From positions 7,773,501-7,837,500 of the forward strand of contig CM040094.1 in NCBI GenBank assembly GCA_022496805.1: a DNA stretch of 64,000 nt, in the 5' to 3' direction. The notes under the pieces were generated by a model. That model was not told the origin of the DNA. It did not search any database and was given only the letters and a program-made list of their open reading frames with translations. The position numbers were made by a program, and so were the translations under genes. This stretch comes from Pohlia nutans (lineage: Eukaryota; Streptophyta; Bryopsida; Bryales; Mniaceae). Position 1 is the stretch's first letter, and each line of letters opens with the position of its first letter. Below, piece by piece: positions 1 through 11,639 of the stretch.

Positions 1-51
1 CTCTTGTGAGCTCGTTTCTCTTGTGAGCTCGTTTTTCTTGTGAGCTCGTTT
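1..51. repeat. Short tandem repeat, about 17 bp unit
   Basis: Three consecutive near-identical units of the form CTCTTGTGAGCTCGTTT open the window and probably continue beyond its left edge. No gene is visible next to it. Confidence 0.85.
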
Positions 52-493
52 TGGTCTTTGTCTTTGCAAGTGAGCGCCCATGATCCGTCCTTTCTCGTTC
101 TCAAGTATCGTAGTTTTACATGCACTGTCATAGCCAAGTTTACTCATGCAAAACTACCCTGTTCACGTACGTACCCATATGTAAGGGTCGGGTTGTCAAA
201 AGTGAATTTCCATGTCAGATGTTGATTGGTTCACCTCATCTTTAAACTAATCACAAGATGACACATGTTACTCTTGGAAAAAACAACAATTTTATTTTTT
301 GATTTTTGATTTTACACAAATAAAGGAACCCTTTACTGCACGGAGAGAAAGAAGAATATACAAACCCAACCAGATTTTGCAGCACACATTCTCAATGTGC
401 CAATGTAGCCTACTAAAGGCGGCATGATTTTTTTTCCTTTCACATGTTCGCATTGCGGAGAAGAAGCAAAATCTGACCAACTTTCCTTAACCC

Positions 494-1040
494 TTAACCC
501 TTTAACATTCCAGTTCAACACTGTTTTCAAAAATTCGTTATAAAATGTTTGATGAAAGCCAAAAATGAAGTTGATGTACAAAGAGAAGTTGTAAATATCA
601 ATGTAAAGATCACATTTGTACGGTTGGATTTATCATATATTTCTTTAATATTTTTTTATTGATTTTGCAAGATTTTCTCTTGAAAATCAATTAAAAATCA
701 TGAATTAACGAAAAAAATTATAAAAAAATTGTGATGAAATTGGAATAACATGCACTATGAGATGGTATGGTTTCTATTATTTGATTTTACTTATTTTGAA
801 AAATCATCTTTAAGGTCTCACTTTTTGAACTAAGAATGAAACTTGACATAAACCACTTGTGTTGTTTTTCCAAAAATCATAATAACCTATTTTGAAAATC
901 AAAACCGTACAAAAGATAGTCAACTTGCACAAGAATCATGAGAAATTTTGGTGGATGAAAACTGTCCAGTTTGGATAGAATTCGAACAGTCAAAATCCGT
1001 TCAGCGTCCAAATATTGGACGCAGGGCCTGAAAGGGTTAA
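494..1040. mobile_element. TTAA-flanked MITE, family E copy 1
   Basis: The left end reads TTAACCCTTTAACATTCC and the right end reads CAGGCCC-like bases then GAAAGGGTTAA, so the termini are inverted and each abuts TTAA. The same sequence occurs in opposite orientation at 14131-14672. A 19-bp perfect palindrome (GCGTCCAAATATTGGACGC, 1004-1022) lies just inside the right end. There is no transposase frame, so the element is nonautonomous. The piggyBac-like assignment rests on the TTAA target and CCC start. Confidence 0.75.
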
Positions 1041-2245
1041 AAGGTCCTTGAGGTCCCTCTCTACAACCCATATTTAGCGTTATAATTGTTCAATTGTGGT
1101 TTAATATATGAATTGTGACATGTTGTTATATACATGTTATCATGATTATTAGTTTTACTTTGTACTAAAAAGTGTTTGGTCATTGTTATTTTGATGAAAT
1201 ACCACCACATACAGAACACATTATATGGCCGCAAAGGGCTTTCGGGCCATTTGAGGGTTAAAACCTTTGCAACATAGGATGACAATTTGATTATGTAGAA
1301 ACTGACCATGACGGAGGGAAAAGTGGCAACAGCTTCAAAAGCTAACCAGTACTGGCTTTGCAAATTCAAATGTGCTGATAAGTTGGAGCTAGAGTTCCTT
1401 TCAAACGTGGTGCATTCAGAAAAATGACTTGCATGTAACCGGCAATGGCCATGTGCTTCATGTTCAAAAATGCACATCAGGGTTTTCCTCAAGGGCCAAA
1501 AATACTTCACCCCGTAGCACAAAAAGGAAAGATTTGGCAACTGTCATTGTATATTATTAGGCTCCATAACAGTCAAAAAAAGATGCCTGGGGAATTGCTC
1601 CGAGATTCAGATGGACTCTACCTGGTACCTACCCTAAATACTACTTGTCAGGAGCAGTTTGAAAATTGCCCCTTAAATTAGAACCTAGGCTTCTTCTTCA
1701 TTTTTCCCTTTTTTTTAAATATTTTTTAATATTAATTTAAAATTATTATTACACAAATTGAAGTCTTTCATTTCATTTCAATTTTATATTTATTTTATTT
1801 TTGATTTTGACACGAATAAAGGAGCACCCTTGAAGTCTTTCATTTGCAAAAATGAGGCACAAATACAAAAGGGGACCTAGGCTTTTAGGGTTTAGGGTTT
1901 AGAGGGGGTCTGGCTGACATCATTAGAGGCCCAACGTTCATTTTTAACAATCATCCAAATGACTAACATCCTTTTGATTGGTCTGCTTTACTTGGCCTTT
2001 TGAAAGTTTAGTGGGTGAAGGAATTTATGGGTCCAGTAAATGAGCCTAGAGGCTCCTGTTACCGTGGTCCTGTAATGACAAAATATCTTTTTGCATGGAA
2101 TGCAATATTCTGAGCTTGCCTACTCAGCATCAGTCGGTCACAAGCCTATAATAAAACAGTTTCTAAATGATGGAATTTTATTGATTAGTATTACTTTTTA
2201 ATTATATATATTTTAAATTATTATTGTCTTTCATACATTAACTCT
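1041..2245. other. Non-genic stretch with interstitial telomere-like motif
   Basis: AT-rich sequence without a convincing gene. A 159-codon open stretch on the minus strand (1061-1540) has no recognisable domain and looks fortuitous. At about 1883-1902 there are nearly three copies of the plant telomere repeat TTTAGGG, too few to be a true telomere. Confidence 0.5.
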
Positions 2246-2300
2246 TTAACCCCTAAATGACAGAGAGGGGTAAGGGCAAAACCTAGATGTGTTTTAAAAT
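2246..2300. mobile_element. Isolated TTAA-CCCCTAAATG terminus
   Basis: TTAACCCCTAAATGACAG matches the left terminus of the TTAA element families seen elsewhere in the window, but no partner end could be located. It is probably a truncated or decayed copy. The end coordinate is only nominal. Confidence 0.4.
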
Positions 2301-2622
2301 GATACTATTGCAACTTAGATGAAGTTTGGTTCAAAAAAGAAAATGAGAAGCATGCATTATTTCTTTCTTGTATTGGCTCTTCAATATTTTATTTATGTAC
2401 ATTGTATTGATCACTTACAATCGATGTGATATCTCACCCTTAGGTGATCGCAATTAAAAACATCACAACCCGCTGAAAAAAAAGAGAGACTCTACTATAC
2501 ATAATTCTACATTGTCCTACATCACATAGGCTCTGAGGCCAATGTTAAGTACAGATATCCCGCCACTAAGTAGTTATATCATTTTTAGATTTTTTAATAT
2601 TCACAATATACATTGGACTTTA

Positions 2623-2624
<2 letters not shown>

Positions 2625-2657
<33 letters not shown>
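2625..2657. repeat. (AT)n microsatellite
   Basis: Roughly 16 uninterrupted AT dinucleotides. Confidence 0.95.
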
Positions 2658-2659
<2 letters not shown>

Positions 2660-2958
2660 TTTTGAAGTGATGCTTGCACGGAGTATAGATTTTTAACAAA
2701 GACAAATGCATATAGAGGAAATATGAGGCCTTTAAGGATTGATCGGATATTAAAAATTTGGTAAAGCTTAATTATTTAATATTATAATATAATATCTTTG
2801 CATGAGGTTCAGGCAGCCTCAAGGAGGCCTCAGATTTCTTCTAATGACTTTTACAAAAATTGCACACAAATGGTATAGACTTTCAACAAAAAGAAAGATG
2901 CACGCACGTGGTATAGATTTTTACTAATTTCATTCTTATTTAGTGAATAGATCATTAC

Positions 2959-3165
2959 ACACTGAAATCACCATATATTGTAGGCCCATAGTATTTACGA
3001 GAGGCTTTACTAATAATTATTTTCTCAAAACATTATAGTCAAATTCACCCAAATTGGATGAAAAGTTCAAATTGGAAGAAAAAAATGTCAACGTGGATGA
3101 GAATATGTCCAAATGGTTGAATGTACTCACGCCATTCACCCCCAAAGTATATGGTGATTTTCGTG
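2959..3165. mobile_element. MITE with ACACtgAAATCACCATATA termini
   Basis: The left end ACACTGAAATCACCATATA is answered by TATATGGTGATTTTCGTGT at the right end (inverted, with few mismatches). A related element lies in opposite orientation at 46930-47095 and shares the internal bases around the GGCTTTACTAAT motif. The superfamily is not determined because no clear target duplication is visible. Confidence 0.65.
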
Positions 3166-3252
3166 TAATTGTCGGCATGACATCACATTGATTTTTTACA
3201 ATGTTTTTTTGCTACATTTTGTCAATCTTCTTTACAAAATATGGCATTTATC

Positions 3253-3622
3253 AGGCACCACGGGCCTTGGCTTGGTGGTTGGGGCTCATTGCCCCCAATG
3301 AGGAGGTTGTGGGTTCTATTCCCCATGCCGGCGTGGTGCTCACCACCATAGTCCACCCAACTATGGTGGGGGGGTCCTTGGACCTTGTTGTATGTGTACC
3401 TCAAAGCCCTTTGGGGAGATACCATGTCCGGTATCTTCAAGGCACTAGTGGCTAGCTAGGTAGTAGCATAGTGTGTCACTATAGTGTCCATCCTCGAAAG
3501 GGGAGAGTAGTATTGTCCCAATTTCCCCTTGTCCGGTGGGCATCGGATCATTGGCATTACGAACAGACACTTCATTCACGCCGGCCCCTTACTAGAAAGG
3601 GACCGGAGTTTCTATCTATCTA
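3253..3622 (+). mobile_element. tRNA-derived SINE, full-length copy 1
   Basis: A pol III A-box-like TGGCTTGGTGGTTGG (3268-3282) and a B-box-like GGTTCTATTCCCC (to 3324) are spaced as in a tRNA gene. The tRNA-like head is followed by a body of about 290 bp and a 3' tail of TCTA repeats. A 9-bp target duplication GCATTTATC flanks it (3244-3252 and 3623-3631), which is direct evidence of target-primed insertion. The second full copy is at 29995-30360. Open frames inside it are fortuitous. Confidence 0.9.
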
Positions 3623-3631
3623 GCATTTATC

Positions 3632-4545
3632 TTTGGGTAAGGATAAAAATGAGAATCTTTTGAATTTTTCGACAAATTTTCTCTTTACAACCAAATTTTG
3701 TGAAAAAAAAGTACCAAAATATGAAGAAATTCTATGAAAATATGATTGTAAGCTTGATATTTCGCCAAATATTCTTTTATAGTTCAAGAAAAAAAACACA
3801 GGAAAAACACTGATCCTCCTTTTACCATGCGACAAAAGGGTCAATCTTAGTTCCAAGTCTGACCAGGGAGGAATCCAAATGACAGAGGACTCCATCCAAA
3901 CACTAGAGTTTTCCGCAAACTCGTGGGTTTTCATAGCCTTACTTTGGCAATTCCTTGGGTATACGAAAATTGGCCCGTGGTGGGTTTGTCAAGGGCTGTC
4001 AGTTACTGGTATTACTATTTCAATGAATAGACCCACTCCAAAGACCCACTCCATGTAGATACGTGTCAAGCCAAGGAAGCCCATGTGACAGAGCACCCAC
4101 GAGAATAGAAACTGAGGTTGGGAAGTTTTTGGGCACCGTTTTTGGTGCCTTCAAACTTCAGACCTCTAGTTTATTTACAGCATCTGACATGTCTACTTTT
4201 ATTGTCTTCTCAACCTCTCTTTTCACAATCTGCGGTCCAGTCACCCAACTGTAGAGCACTTTGCGGATAACTCTACTGACATCTGAACAATTCCCATTTC
4301 ACAGGAAATAATGAAGTCCAACTAAGCAATGCACTCACATCTGATCACATGTCAGACATATCACCCACAAGCAATGACCATGACTTGCATACAAGACCAC
4401 TCATGCACAGACAAAACAACTGTAATCCACAAGCTTCTTCACAAGACCATGACCCCAGCAAAAGTACTACATGGTGACCTAATTACCTAGTGGAACATTA
4501 AAGTTAACTGAAAAGTCAGCTGAAAGAGGAAAGTTTTAGCAAACT
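3632..4545. other. Non-genic stretch
   Basis: Mixed-composition intergenic DNA. A 104-codon minus-strand open stretch at 3620-3934 starts inside the SINE tail, shows no domain and is disregarded. No RNA gene or clear repeat was recognised. Confidence 0.4.
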
Positions 4546-4547
4546 TC

Positions 4548-4602
4548 TCTTGAACTCCTCTTGAATTCCTCTTGAACTCCTCTTGAATTCCTCTTGAACT
4601 CA
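4548..4602. repeat. 11-bp tandem repeat x5
   Basis: Five units alternate TCTTGAACTCC and TCTTGAATTCC. Confidence 0.9.
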
Positions 4603-4842
4603 TATTGAAATATGAACAGACCAAATATTAGTTCGTAATGAGTTGGGAGACAATTTAAAACAAGTCACTGTCATTATTCTCTAAACCTCGCAATGACTCC
4701 CACACCTTCTACCAAAGCTCCTAGCCCATGGCCCACGTGGGGACAATCTATGACATGGCACTATTCGACCCAAGTATAGCTCCAAAAAGAGATTAGAAGT
4801 AGAGCAAAAAGGGATAAACGGGCTTCTTTTTGGTTAACTCAA

Positions 4843-4918
4843 TTAACCCCTAAATGCCTAAAGCCCTCGCAAAAACGCATTATAAAATGCAACTAAAAGG
4901 GATATTTTGAACTAGGTG
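4843..4918. mobile_element. Truncated TTAA element, family B-like left end
   Basis: TTAACCCCTAAATGCC and the following bases (including the GCATTATAAAATGCAACTAA-like block) match the left end of the family B element at 17255. Similarity stops where a 29-bp tandem array begins, so the rest of the element is lost or replaced. Confidence 0.55.
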
Positions 4919-5005
4919 TATGAGGAAGATTACACTTGCTCTCAATGTATGAAGAAAATTACACTTGCTCTCAATGTATGAAAAAGGTTACACTTGCCCT
5001 CAATA
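4919..5005. repeat. 29-bp tandem repeat x3
   Basis: Three diverged copies of a 29-bp unit contain TTACACTTGCTCTCAATG. The array begins inside the remnant of a family B-like TTAA element. Confidence 0.85.
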
Positions 5006-5179
5006 TATATTCAAAAAATGGTTTATCTTTAATAGTAGTATGTAGTTTATGTGTCACTCTCATTGATTGCCCTCTTTAAAGTGAACAAGGCTCAAGTTTG
5101 AAGCATTAAACATAGGACAAATAGTCTGGTTCTTACATTGGCCCACTATGGGCCACTTTACTTAGTTTCATTGCGTAAT

Positions 5180-5275
5180 TAAAAATTATCTCGCCCGGAC
5201 TTCTGGCCCTCAATCCATTGTGATGTTTCTTTTCTTTCAACGGAATAAAGCGTCCTATTGTTTCAAAAAAGGAAA
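5180..5275 (+). mobile_element. LINE-like 3' end remnant
   Basis: The sequence CAACGGAATAAAGCG followed by TTTCAAAAAAGG resembles the 3' terminus of plant non-LTR retrotransposons. It is close in character to the minus-strand LINE tails at 12060 and 40523. No reverse transcriptase sequence remains. Confidence 0.35.
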
Positions 5276-5314
5276 AAAATACATAGGACAAACATTGCAC
5301 TAAAATAAAAATAA

Positions 5315-5361
5315 AGGAGCATCCACAAACCAGGACAATTCTTTCCGGACAGAGGGAGTAA
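5315..5361. mobile_element. Stowaway-like MITE terminus
   Basis: The minus strand reads ACTCCCTCTGTCCGGAAAG, the familiar Stowaway/Tc1-mariner MITE terminus of plants. The partner end was not found. It sits at the upstream edge of the NDL promoter. Confidence 0.4.
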
Positions 5362-5479
5362 ATTTTTTTTTTAAAAAAAAACAGAAAAATACAAGAGCAA
5401 CAGCAGATGCTCCACAACAGACAGCTTCACAAGACTGTGACCTTCACAACAGTACACTTGCAGTTTGAAATGCACACGG

Positions 5480-5930
5480 GGCCAATCAGAGCGCAGGGAA
5501 TCCAGAGAAGGGACACGTCGACCGGCGGAAGTGGGACCCAAGACCGAGGCTGGCTCGCCAGCGGGGAGCCAGTAGTAATAAAGCGGGGCCGCGGGCGCGG
5601 GGGCCGCGGGCACGGGCGCTCACGGTGGAGGGCGCACCTTCCCTCCTCTCCGCGCGCGTGGGGTGGACATTCATCCATTCATTCATCGGCTTGGCAGTCA
5701 GTCCAGCTTGCCTTGCCTCTTCTCGCGCTACACTAGACCTCCCCTGTCTCGCACAAATCGTTGCTCGCGCTACAGCAAAATTTCCTACAGCAATTTTTCT
5801 TTAGTCAGTCAGTGGCCATTAGCACCGCCACAATTCTTTTAAGTCAGCCCCTGACCACTTGGCAATATTCTCGCTGCTTTCTCTGCCTCTGACTTGCATT
5901 CGTCATCCAAGGACTCGAATCGTCAATCGT
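5480..5930 (+). promoter_or_regulatory. GC-rich promoter and first leader exon of the NDL gene (inferred)
   Basis: A sharp GC-rich island (runs of GCGGGGCCGCGGGCGCGG type near 5584-5620) stands out from the AT-rich surroundings. It is followed by pyrimidine-rich leader-like sequence. A canonical donor (GTAAGATC) at about 5929 could end a first noncoding exon, with acceptor candidates such as TTCGCAG near 7186. Transcription direction is inferred from the NDL gene downstream. No TATA box was identified. Confidence 0.45.
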
Positions 5931-7876
5931 AAGATCCGGTACTCATTTCTCTCATTTTTTTTATCGCAATAATCTCGCTCCTGTTGCCGGTACTCTCTTT
6001 CTCATATAAAAATTTCGTCACTCTGCATTTTATCCATTGCATTTGGAACGCGCAACTAATTTTCTTGGATGTGAGATGCGGAACGAGTAATTTTCGTGAA
6101 TTCAGTCGCATTTAGCAATTGCAATTGGATTTGGAGTCGTGAGATTTATTTATTTATTTATTTTTAGATGTGAGATGAGGCTTGGAATGTATGAGAAGCG
6201 GAACTAGTTTTTTTTTGGATTTGAGATGCGGAATGAGTAACTTTCGTGAATTCAGTTGCATTTAGCAATTGAAATTGTGTTTGGAATTTGTTTTTGGATG
6301 TATGTGAGATGAGGTTTTTGCGTTTTGGTTTAATTGGAAGTGGAGTGCGATTTAATCGCGTACGCGTCCGGGTTTTTTGGCGGAGGTCCAAGATCTCCGG
6401 TCCTGTGTGCCGCGCTTCTGTTGCGGATCGCAGTTCAGGAGTTCGGAATTCGGGAGCCTATTAGGCTATTTTCGGGCTGTGGCTCTGCTGGCTGCTCAAG
6501 GGGGATTACTAGTACAAGGAGGCTAGTCAGTAGTGACGCTTGTTTCGTGCACTCACTACACGGGCAGTCGCAGTACGACCGTCGTCGTGCAGTAGTACTG
6601 CGGGCCTGTGTAGTGTGTTCCAGTTTTTTTTGCTTCTTCTTCTTATCCTGGATTCCTTCTTTTGCTTAGCTATGCGAATCGCAGTATTTTCAATCGTGGA
6701 TGCGCGGTTTTCGTCGCGGCGTATTGGTGTTTTGGATTTCTCCGCCAGGTTGGTGAGATCTTTGGGAATCTCGCTTCTCGATAGGCCGAGTGTAGTTCGC
6801 TCTCGCGAAGTTCTTGTGTGTGTGTGTTTGAAGATGGTTGCTATTGTTGCTTTTTGTTCGTGTTCTTTGTACCGAAGGACAGTTCGAAGTCGCCGTGATT
6901 TCTTCTCGAAGCGACATTGTTTTTTGCCTCGGCATCGTTTATGGAGCCGTATTGGAATTGGTTTTAATTTTAATTTTTAGTTTACTGGTACTGTTTCGAG
7001 TAGTTATTGCGGATTTAGATTGTGAGGTGCATTCGGCACTACACCTGTGAGGTAGTCGCTCTCCATGTTCTAAAGTTCTCTCTTATCTGGACCTTTCTGA
7101 GTCTTAACTTTGAGTTTGGTGATATATTTGTCTTTGCTTGATAAAAAGCATAGTTTAGTTTTAGCGACCACAATCATTTTTCGCAGGAACGAAGTATTAG
7201 GGAGTTTGGTAATTTCATGGTGTAGAGTACTGTCGGTGCTTGGATATGAGTGAGTCGAACAGAAGTTGGAAACAAGGGGTTTAGCAGCATCAGAAACTAC
7301 TGTAGAGTTTCGTCAGAGGTGCGCATGGATAATAAGCAGGTTCTGCGTAATGATATATTCCTTGGTTAGGTGTACCAGTAGACACCAGCTGGTAACCAAA
7401 TGATTTTAGATAAAAATATTGAAGTGTCAGGAGATTGTACACCTGGATCCTGGGCTGAGGAACTGTCCAAGGAAGCTATGTCGTGTCGTTTAGGCCCTTG
7501 TGTGACTACGGTGGGATTCTTATTGAGTAAATTCTGTCAGGAGCTTCTAGGAAGTTGTCCTGCCTGTCACAAATGAACTACGTTCCGTCCATGTGGCCGA
7601 CGAGAGTCTTTGCACACTCGTCTTTATTTTATCCTCTACTGTTGATGCAGAACCATAATTTAGTGGGTTCATATTTGCAGAGTATTGAGGGAGTAGAGAT
7701 GGACGGAGGCAAGAAGGTTACGGCGAACGGATGTGCATGAGCGCTGGATCTCGTGCCCTGCGTTGATATTTTACGACTGTTCACTCTGAAATACCAGTCA
7801 TGGTGGATTGGAAATCATCCAATTAGCAGTAAATAGGAGCCTACATTCAAGTCGTTCAAAGAATATGCATGATCAG

Positions 7877-10564
7877 ATGGCGCAAGATCATGTCGTCATT
7901 AACTTGGAAGTGGAGCTCGATGCCTGGGGAGGAGAGGTGTGTCTTGCTACACGTTCTTGTTCATTCATACATTCTTTCAATACTTCCTCGCTTTATAGTC
8001 GCGATGGACCGTTTGAATGTGCTAGAGTAGTAATAATACGAATTTAACGACAAGATGGCGACCGGATGACTTCCTTTTAGTCAGTTTTTCTCTCGTGTTA
8101 GTGACCTCATTTATTCAGCACATCCGTTTAGAAAAGGTATTTGTGAGTAATCATCTGCAGATATTTTACTGATAATTAGCGCACTTGTCTTGAACAGAGA
8201 CACGAAGTTGTGACAACTCATGGGTCAATCTCTGTTCTTGTATGTGGAGACCAAGAGAAGCCTGCCCTTGTATCCTACCCAGACGTGGGTCTAAATTGTA
8301 AGTTCGTCGCTGTTTTGCACGCGTTTCTTCTCTAATTGCATTGAAGATTGCCAAAAAGGTTAGTAGGCTGTACATCTGTACGTTTCTCTAAATTGGCGGG
8401 GAGAGCTAAATTTGTATTGCTGATGCGATGTGGCAGATCTTGCATGCTTTGAAGGATTATTTTCCTGTCCGGAGGCTACGTCTGTCCTGTTCCACAATTT
8501 CTGCATTTATCATATTGATCCGCCTGGCCATCAGGTTGGTTTAGCAACACAGATCTCTTTCTAATGTTTGAAGGAAAAAAAACAGACTCACTCTTCAAAT
8601 CCTCTACATACACAGCGAAGGGGAATATACAATGGGTTACGGATTGCTCATGGGTGCAAAGGAAATGTTGGGCATGCATAGATAGTGTCCTGTGGGTTCT
8701 AGTATCATGCTCAATAAGTGATTTGTCCATTTGCAGGATGGAGCTGCTGAGATTCCAAATAATCAGCCTTTCCTATCTGTGGATGACTTAGCAGACCAAG
8801 TTGCAGAAGTATTGGACCACTTCAAGTACGCACACAATTGACCCTCATCTCATTTATGTCAATGTTATTTTGCGTGGGATGGTCGCCAAGAAAGCTTTTA
8901 GTGCACAAGGCCTTTTTGGCTAACGTCCTCGTTACATCAGAGTGTTTCTTTTTATCGTTTGTACCGTCTTCGCTAATGCAGTTTGGATAGCCTGCACTTT
9001 TTAGTGTACGTGTCGAAGATGTCAAATAGATGTGAGGCTATCTGTCCGTGATTTATTATTCATGCAATCTCCTGTTATGACTTTTTGTGCAGGGTGCATG
9101 AAATGATCGGCTTGGGTGTGGGTGCTGGCTCCTACATTCTTAGTCTTTTTGCGGTATGTGAACGTCATTGTGCGTTTTGTATGGAAGCATATCCTGACCA
9201 GTTCTGAGTATTGTCACGGTCATGCGTGGAGTTTTTCAAAGTGTTTCCTTTGAAGATCATTTGATATACCTTGTAACTACTATCATATTTACAGAAGATT
9301 TCCATTTTGCAGATCAAGTACCGAGAGCGTGCCATTGGTCTCATCCTGGTTTCACCAATTTGTCGAAAGCCAACATGGTCGGAATGGATATACAATAAGG
9401 TTGGTATTCTGAGTTTAAATTTAGATATAAAATTTCAAAAAGAAATCAATTTTAAGAGATTCCTAGATCATCTAATTATGTAGGACACTTCGTTCTGAGA
9501 GATGGAGTTCTTACATATCACCCGTGTGTTCGCAGGCAATCGTAAATATTCTCTATTATTGTGGTGCTACGAGTTTCGTGAAGGATGCACTTTTGCAGCG
9601 ATATTTCAGTCAGGAAGTGCGATCTTCACCAATAGGCGCTAAGGTTCTCATGAACTACCGCAAAGTACGTCCCCTTTTTACAAACGACATACACAGATTT
9701 ACCTGGGTTGAGCTATATAATCACTTGGTAGTTCCTTCCTCGCTTGTCAGTTGCTGCCACAAGTTTAGAATCAGAGCTGAATCTTGTAGATGGGTATTAT
9801 GACTGTCTGCCATCGCTACAGCTGGTATTTCTCACTTCAACTGTGATTCTAATGTAACTGTCATTGATTCTTCTTCAGCATTTGGATGACCACCCGAGCA
9901 GGAACGTGATGCGATACATCCAAGCTATTCACCAGTAAGTTCATGCCCTGCGATTTGACCTCTCTTCATAGTCCCAAGCAGTATGCTGTTACAAATCAAC
10001 ATGGAATCAGTTCTAATACACATTCGAATGTGTGTGCAGGAGAGGCGATCTCACTGAAGCCCTTATGAAGTTGAAATGTCGTACTCTGATAATAGTTGGC
10101 GAGAATTCTCCATTCCACTGTGAATCTGTGCATATGAGCACGGTGATGAGTCGACGGTACCAAGCCTTAATTGAGGTAAACCTATCCATCTCTTTTATCA
10201 ATCATTTTTTTAAGGTTACATGATTTTCCGAATACACCTGAGATTTTTATCCTTTGGCATTCCTATGTAACAAAGAATTGTCGATTCCCGGCAGTAGAGA
10301 ATGGAGCAATTGTTTATCTGACATTCTGCCAATTGTGCACAGGTGCAGGCCTGCGGTTCACTGGTTACCGAGGAACAACCAGAGTCCATGTTAGTACCAA
10401 TCGAGTTGTTTCTCATGTTCTACAGTTTTTACAAACGCCCGTTTTCAAACTCTTCACCCACGAGCCCTCTCAGTCCGCCATGTGTGCCTCCGGAGCTTCT
10501 CTCATCCGAGGGCCTGGGTTTGAAATTGAAGCCAATCAAAACTCGCGTCGCCGTCCAGGCGTGA
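7877..10564 (+). CDS. NDL: N-myc downregulated-like (NDL/SF21) protein, Ndr family
   Basis: Ten coding exons join in frame: 7877-7936, 8198-8297, 8437-8534, 8737-8825, 9093-9153, 9313-9399, 9536-9664, 9879-9934, 10040-10175 and 10343-10564. All introns are GT-AG and the product is 345 aa. Plant NDL proteins have an alpha/beta-hydrolase-like fold and bind the G-protein beta subunit; Arabidopsis NDL1 is linked to auxin transport. Visible family blocks are [10 protein letters not shown] (about 45-54), [11 protein letters not shown] (57-67), [13 protein letters not shown] (74-85), ILVSP (about 148-152), [15 protein letters not shown] in exon 9 and the C-terminal [10 protein letters not shown]. 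The nucleophile elbow reads LGVGAGSY (123-130), without the catalytic Ser, as expected for the non-enzymatic Ndr family. Length matches typical NDLs. In-frame ATGs also exist at 7808 and 7865, so the start is uncertain; 7877 gives the usual N-terminal length. Confident in identity. Confidence 0.95.
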
Positions 10565-10900
10565 GGGAGGGCATGCCTGCAAATAATTTTATCGAATCTG
10601 TGAGTAATTCTTTGTCGAAGGTCGCTATTGTTCCATGATACGTAGAATTAAACACCCATTTATGACTACTACTCAGTGACTAAAGCCTGCAAGTTCCCTT
10701 TGTAGTGGGCGACTTCAGGCCAGCACTGTTCGGCCACTTATTGAGCCACCATTTTTTGAATAAAGAGGTCCTGTACCATATTGTCACATCTTTAGCTATC
10801 AATACCGTCTCTCCCTCACGGTTCTCCATTCTTTTGTAGGCTTCTCATGTTCATATGTTAGGCTATTCCCATAAATTGTTGACATGGCTGTTGTTCTGAT
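10565..10900 (+). other. Probable 3'UTR of the NDL gene
   Basis: The stretch follows the NDL stop codon with moderate GC, no frame and an AATAAA-like signal (GAATAAAGAG near 10758). This would place the poly(A) site at roughly 10.78 kb. Inference only. Confidence 0.4.
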
Positions 10901-10929
10901 GTCACGAGACTGGCGTTCTGCTGGCTTGC

Positions 10930-11428
10930 GGTGAGGAACGTCAATCGTGCGGCTCGCCGTCATCGGTTTGTTCGTCGTAGTCTTTCTTCAATGGGGCTTT
11001 ATCAATTTTTCTTTCCTTGACATTGTTCTCTCTGTATGACTCTGTCCTTGTTCGGGACCGTTTCTTCTCTCGTCGCGTCGACCTCTTCCGCTTCCTCGTC
11101 ATCGTTCTCGAGTTTCTTTTCCTTTTTGATCCTACTTTTGCTCCTTTTCTTGCCATCTCATCTATTATGCACTTTCGCTAAATTCTTCGGTACGGGGTCA
11201 TCGTCACCCTTTCTTTGACCGAGGTCATCCTACTCACCGAGGTATTTCCTTTTCAGTACTACGAGGAGTCCAGAGAGATTCATTGTCAGAAGGGAAATTC
11301 AGTTTGCTTCTGATTTTGCATAGGAGCATGTGTCGGTAAAAACTTTGTAGCAGGTATCTGGAGCAGCCGATGAACCGCCAGGTTGAGACATTTTTGTTTT
11401 GCCTCTTGGCTCTCGAAACGCCGCTACT
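10930..11428 (-). pseudogene. Possible minus-strand gene remnant with a charged tail
   Basis: On the minus strand an open stretch of 63 codons (11428-11238) begins directly after a good acceptor (CCTTTCAG) and ends at a perfect donor (CG|GTGAGT). It contains TWRFIGCSRYLLQSFYRHM and SLWTPRSTEKEIPR. Downstream, after frame changes and an in-frame TGA, comes a Lys/Arg/Glu-rich stretch (for example KKEKKLENDDEEAEEVDATRE) down to about 10941. I do not recognise the protein. The pattern is that of a nuclear protein tail that has decayed, but a working gene with an unusual structure cannot be excluded. It is tail-to-tail with NDL. Confidence 0.3.
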
Positions 11429-11452
11429 CTGAAAGGCTTGGGTAGGTCCTTT

Positions 11453-11512
11453 GTTTCATTAAACTCGTTGAATTTTTCAAAATTTTGAGAAATTCAACGA
11501 GTTTAATGAAAC
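11453..11512. repeat. 60-bp near-perfect palindrome
   Basis: GTTTCATTAAACTCGTTGAA and its reverse complement face each other around AAAATTTT, giving a 60-nt palindrome with one mismatched pair and no spacer. It lies just upstream of the minus-strand gene remnant. Confidence 0.9.
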
Positions 11513-11639
11513 CAATCGTTGAAATTCAAAATTTTGTTGAACGATAAGAGTGACCTATTTTTTCAAAAATAACATGAACATACTTGACCGTTTGTTAAAC
11601 GTCTCTTCATGAAATGAAGTATAAATTGGTCTAATCAAC

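Noticed and set aside
1061..1540. 159-codon open frame on the minus strand
   Set aside because: No domain, no splice context and no codon pattern; the region is AT-rich repeat-like DNA.
1883..1902. Telomere end
   Set aside because: Fewer than three TTTAGGG units; only an interstitial motif.
3253..3330. Possible genuine tRNA gene
   Set aside because: The A and B boxes are present but no cloverleaf or acceptor stem closes, and the sequence is repeated with a long body and target duplications, so it is a SINE.
3201..3455. Open frames on both strands within the SINE
   Set aside because: They are translations of the tRNA-derived repeat; the second SINE copy has the same frames with different breaks.
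5407..5736. Arg/Gly-rich 109-codon frame on the + strand
   Set aside because: It coincides with the GC-rich promoter of NDL; the RGRGRGG string comes from GC-rich simple sequence, and other frames there are equally open.
6334..6980. Two overlapping frames (111 and 146 codons) upstream of NDL
   Set aside because: They lie in the GC-rich, low-complexity leader/intron of NDL and show no family resemblance.
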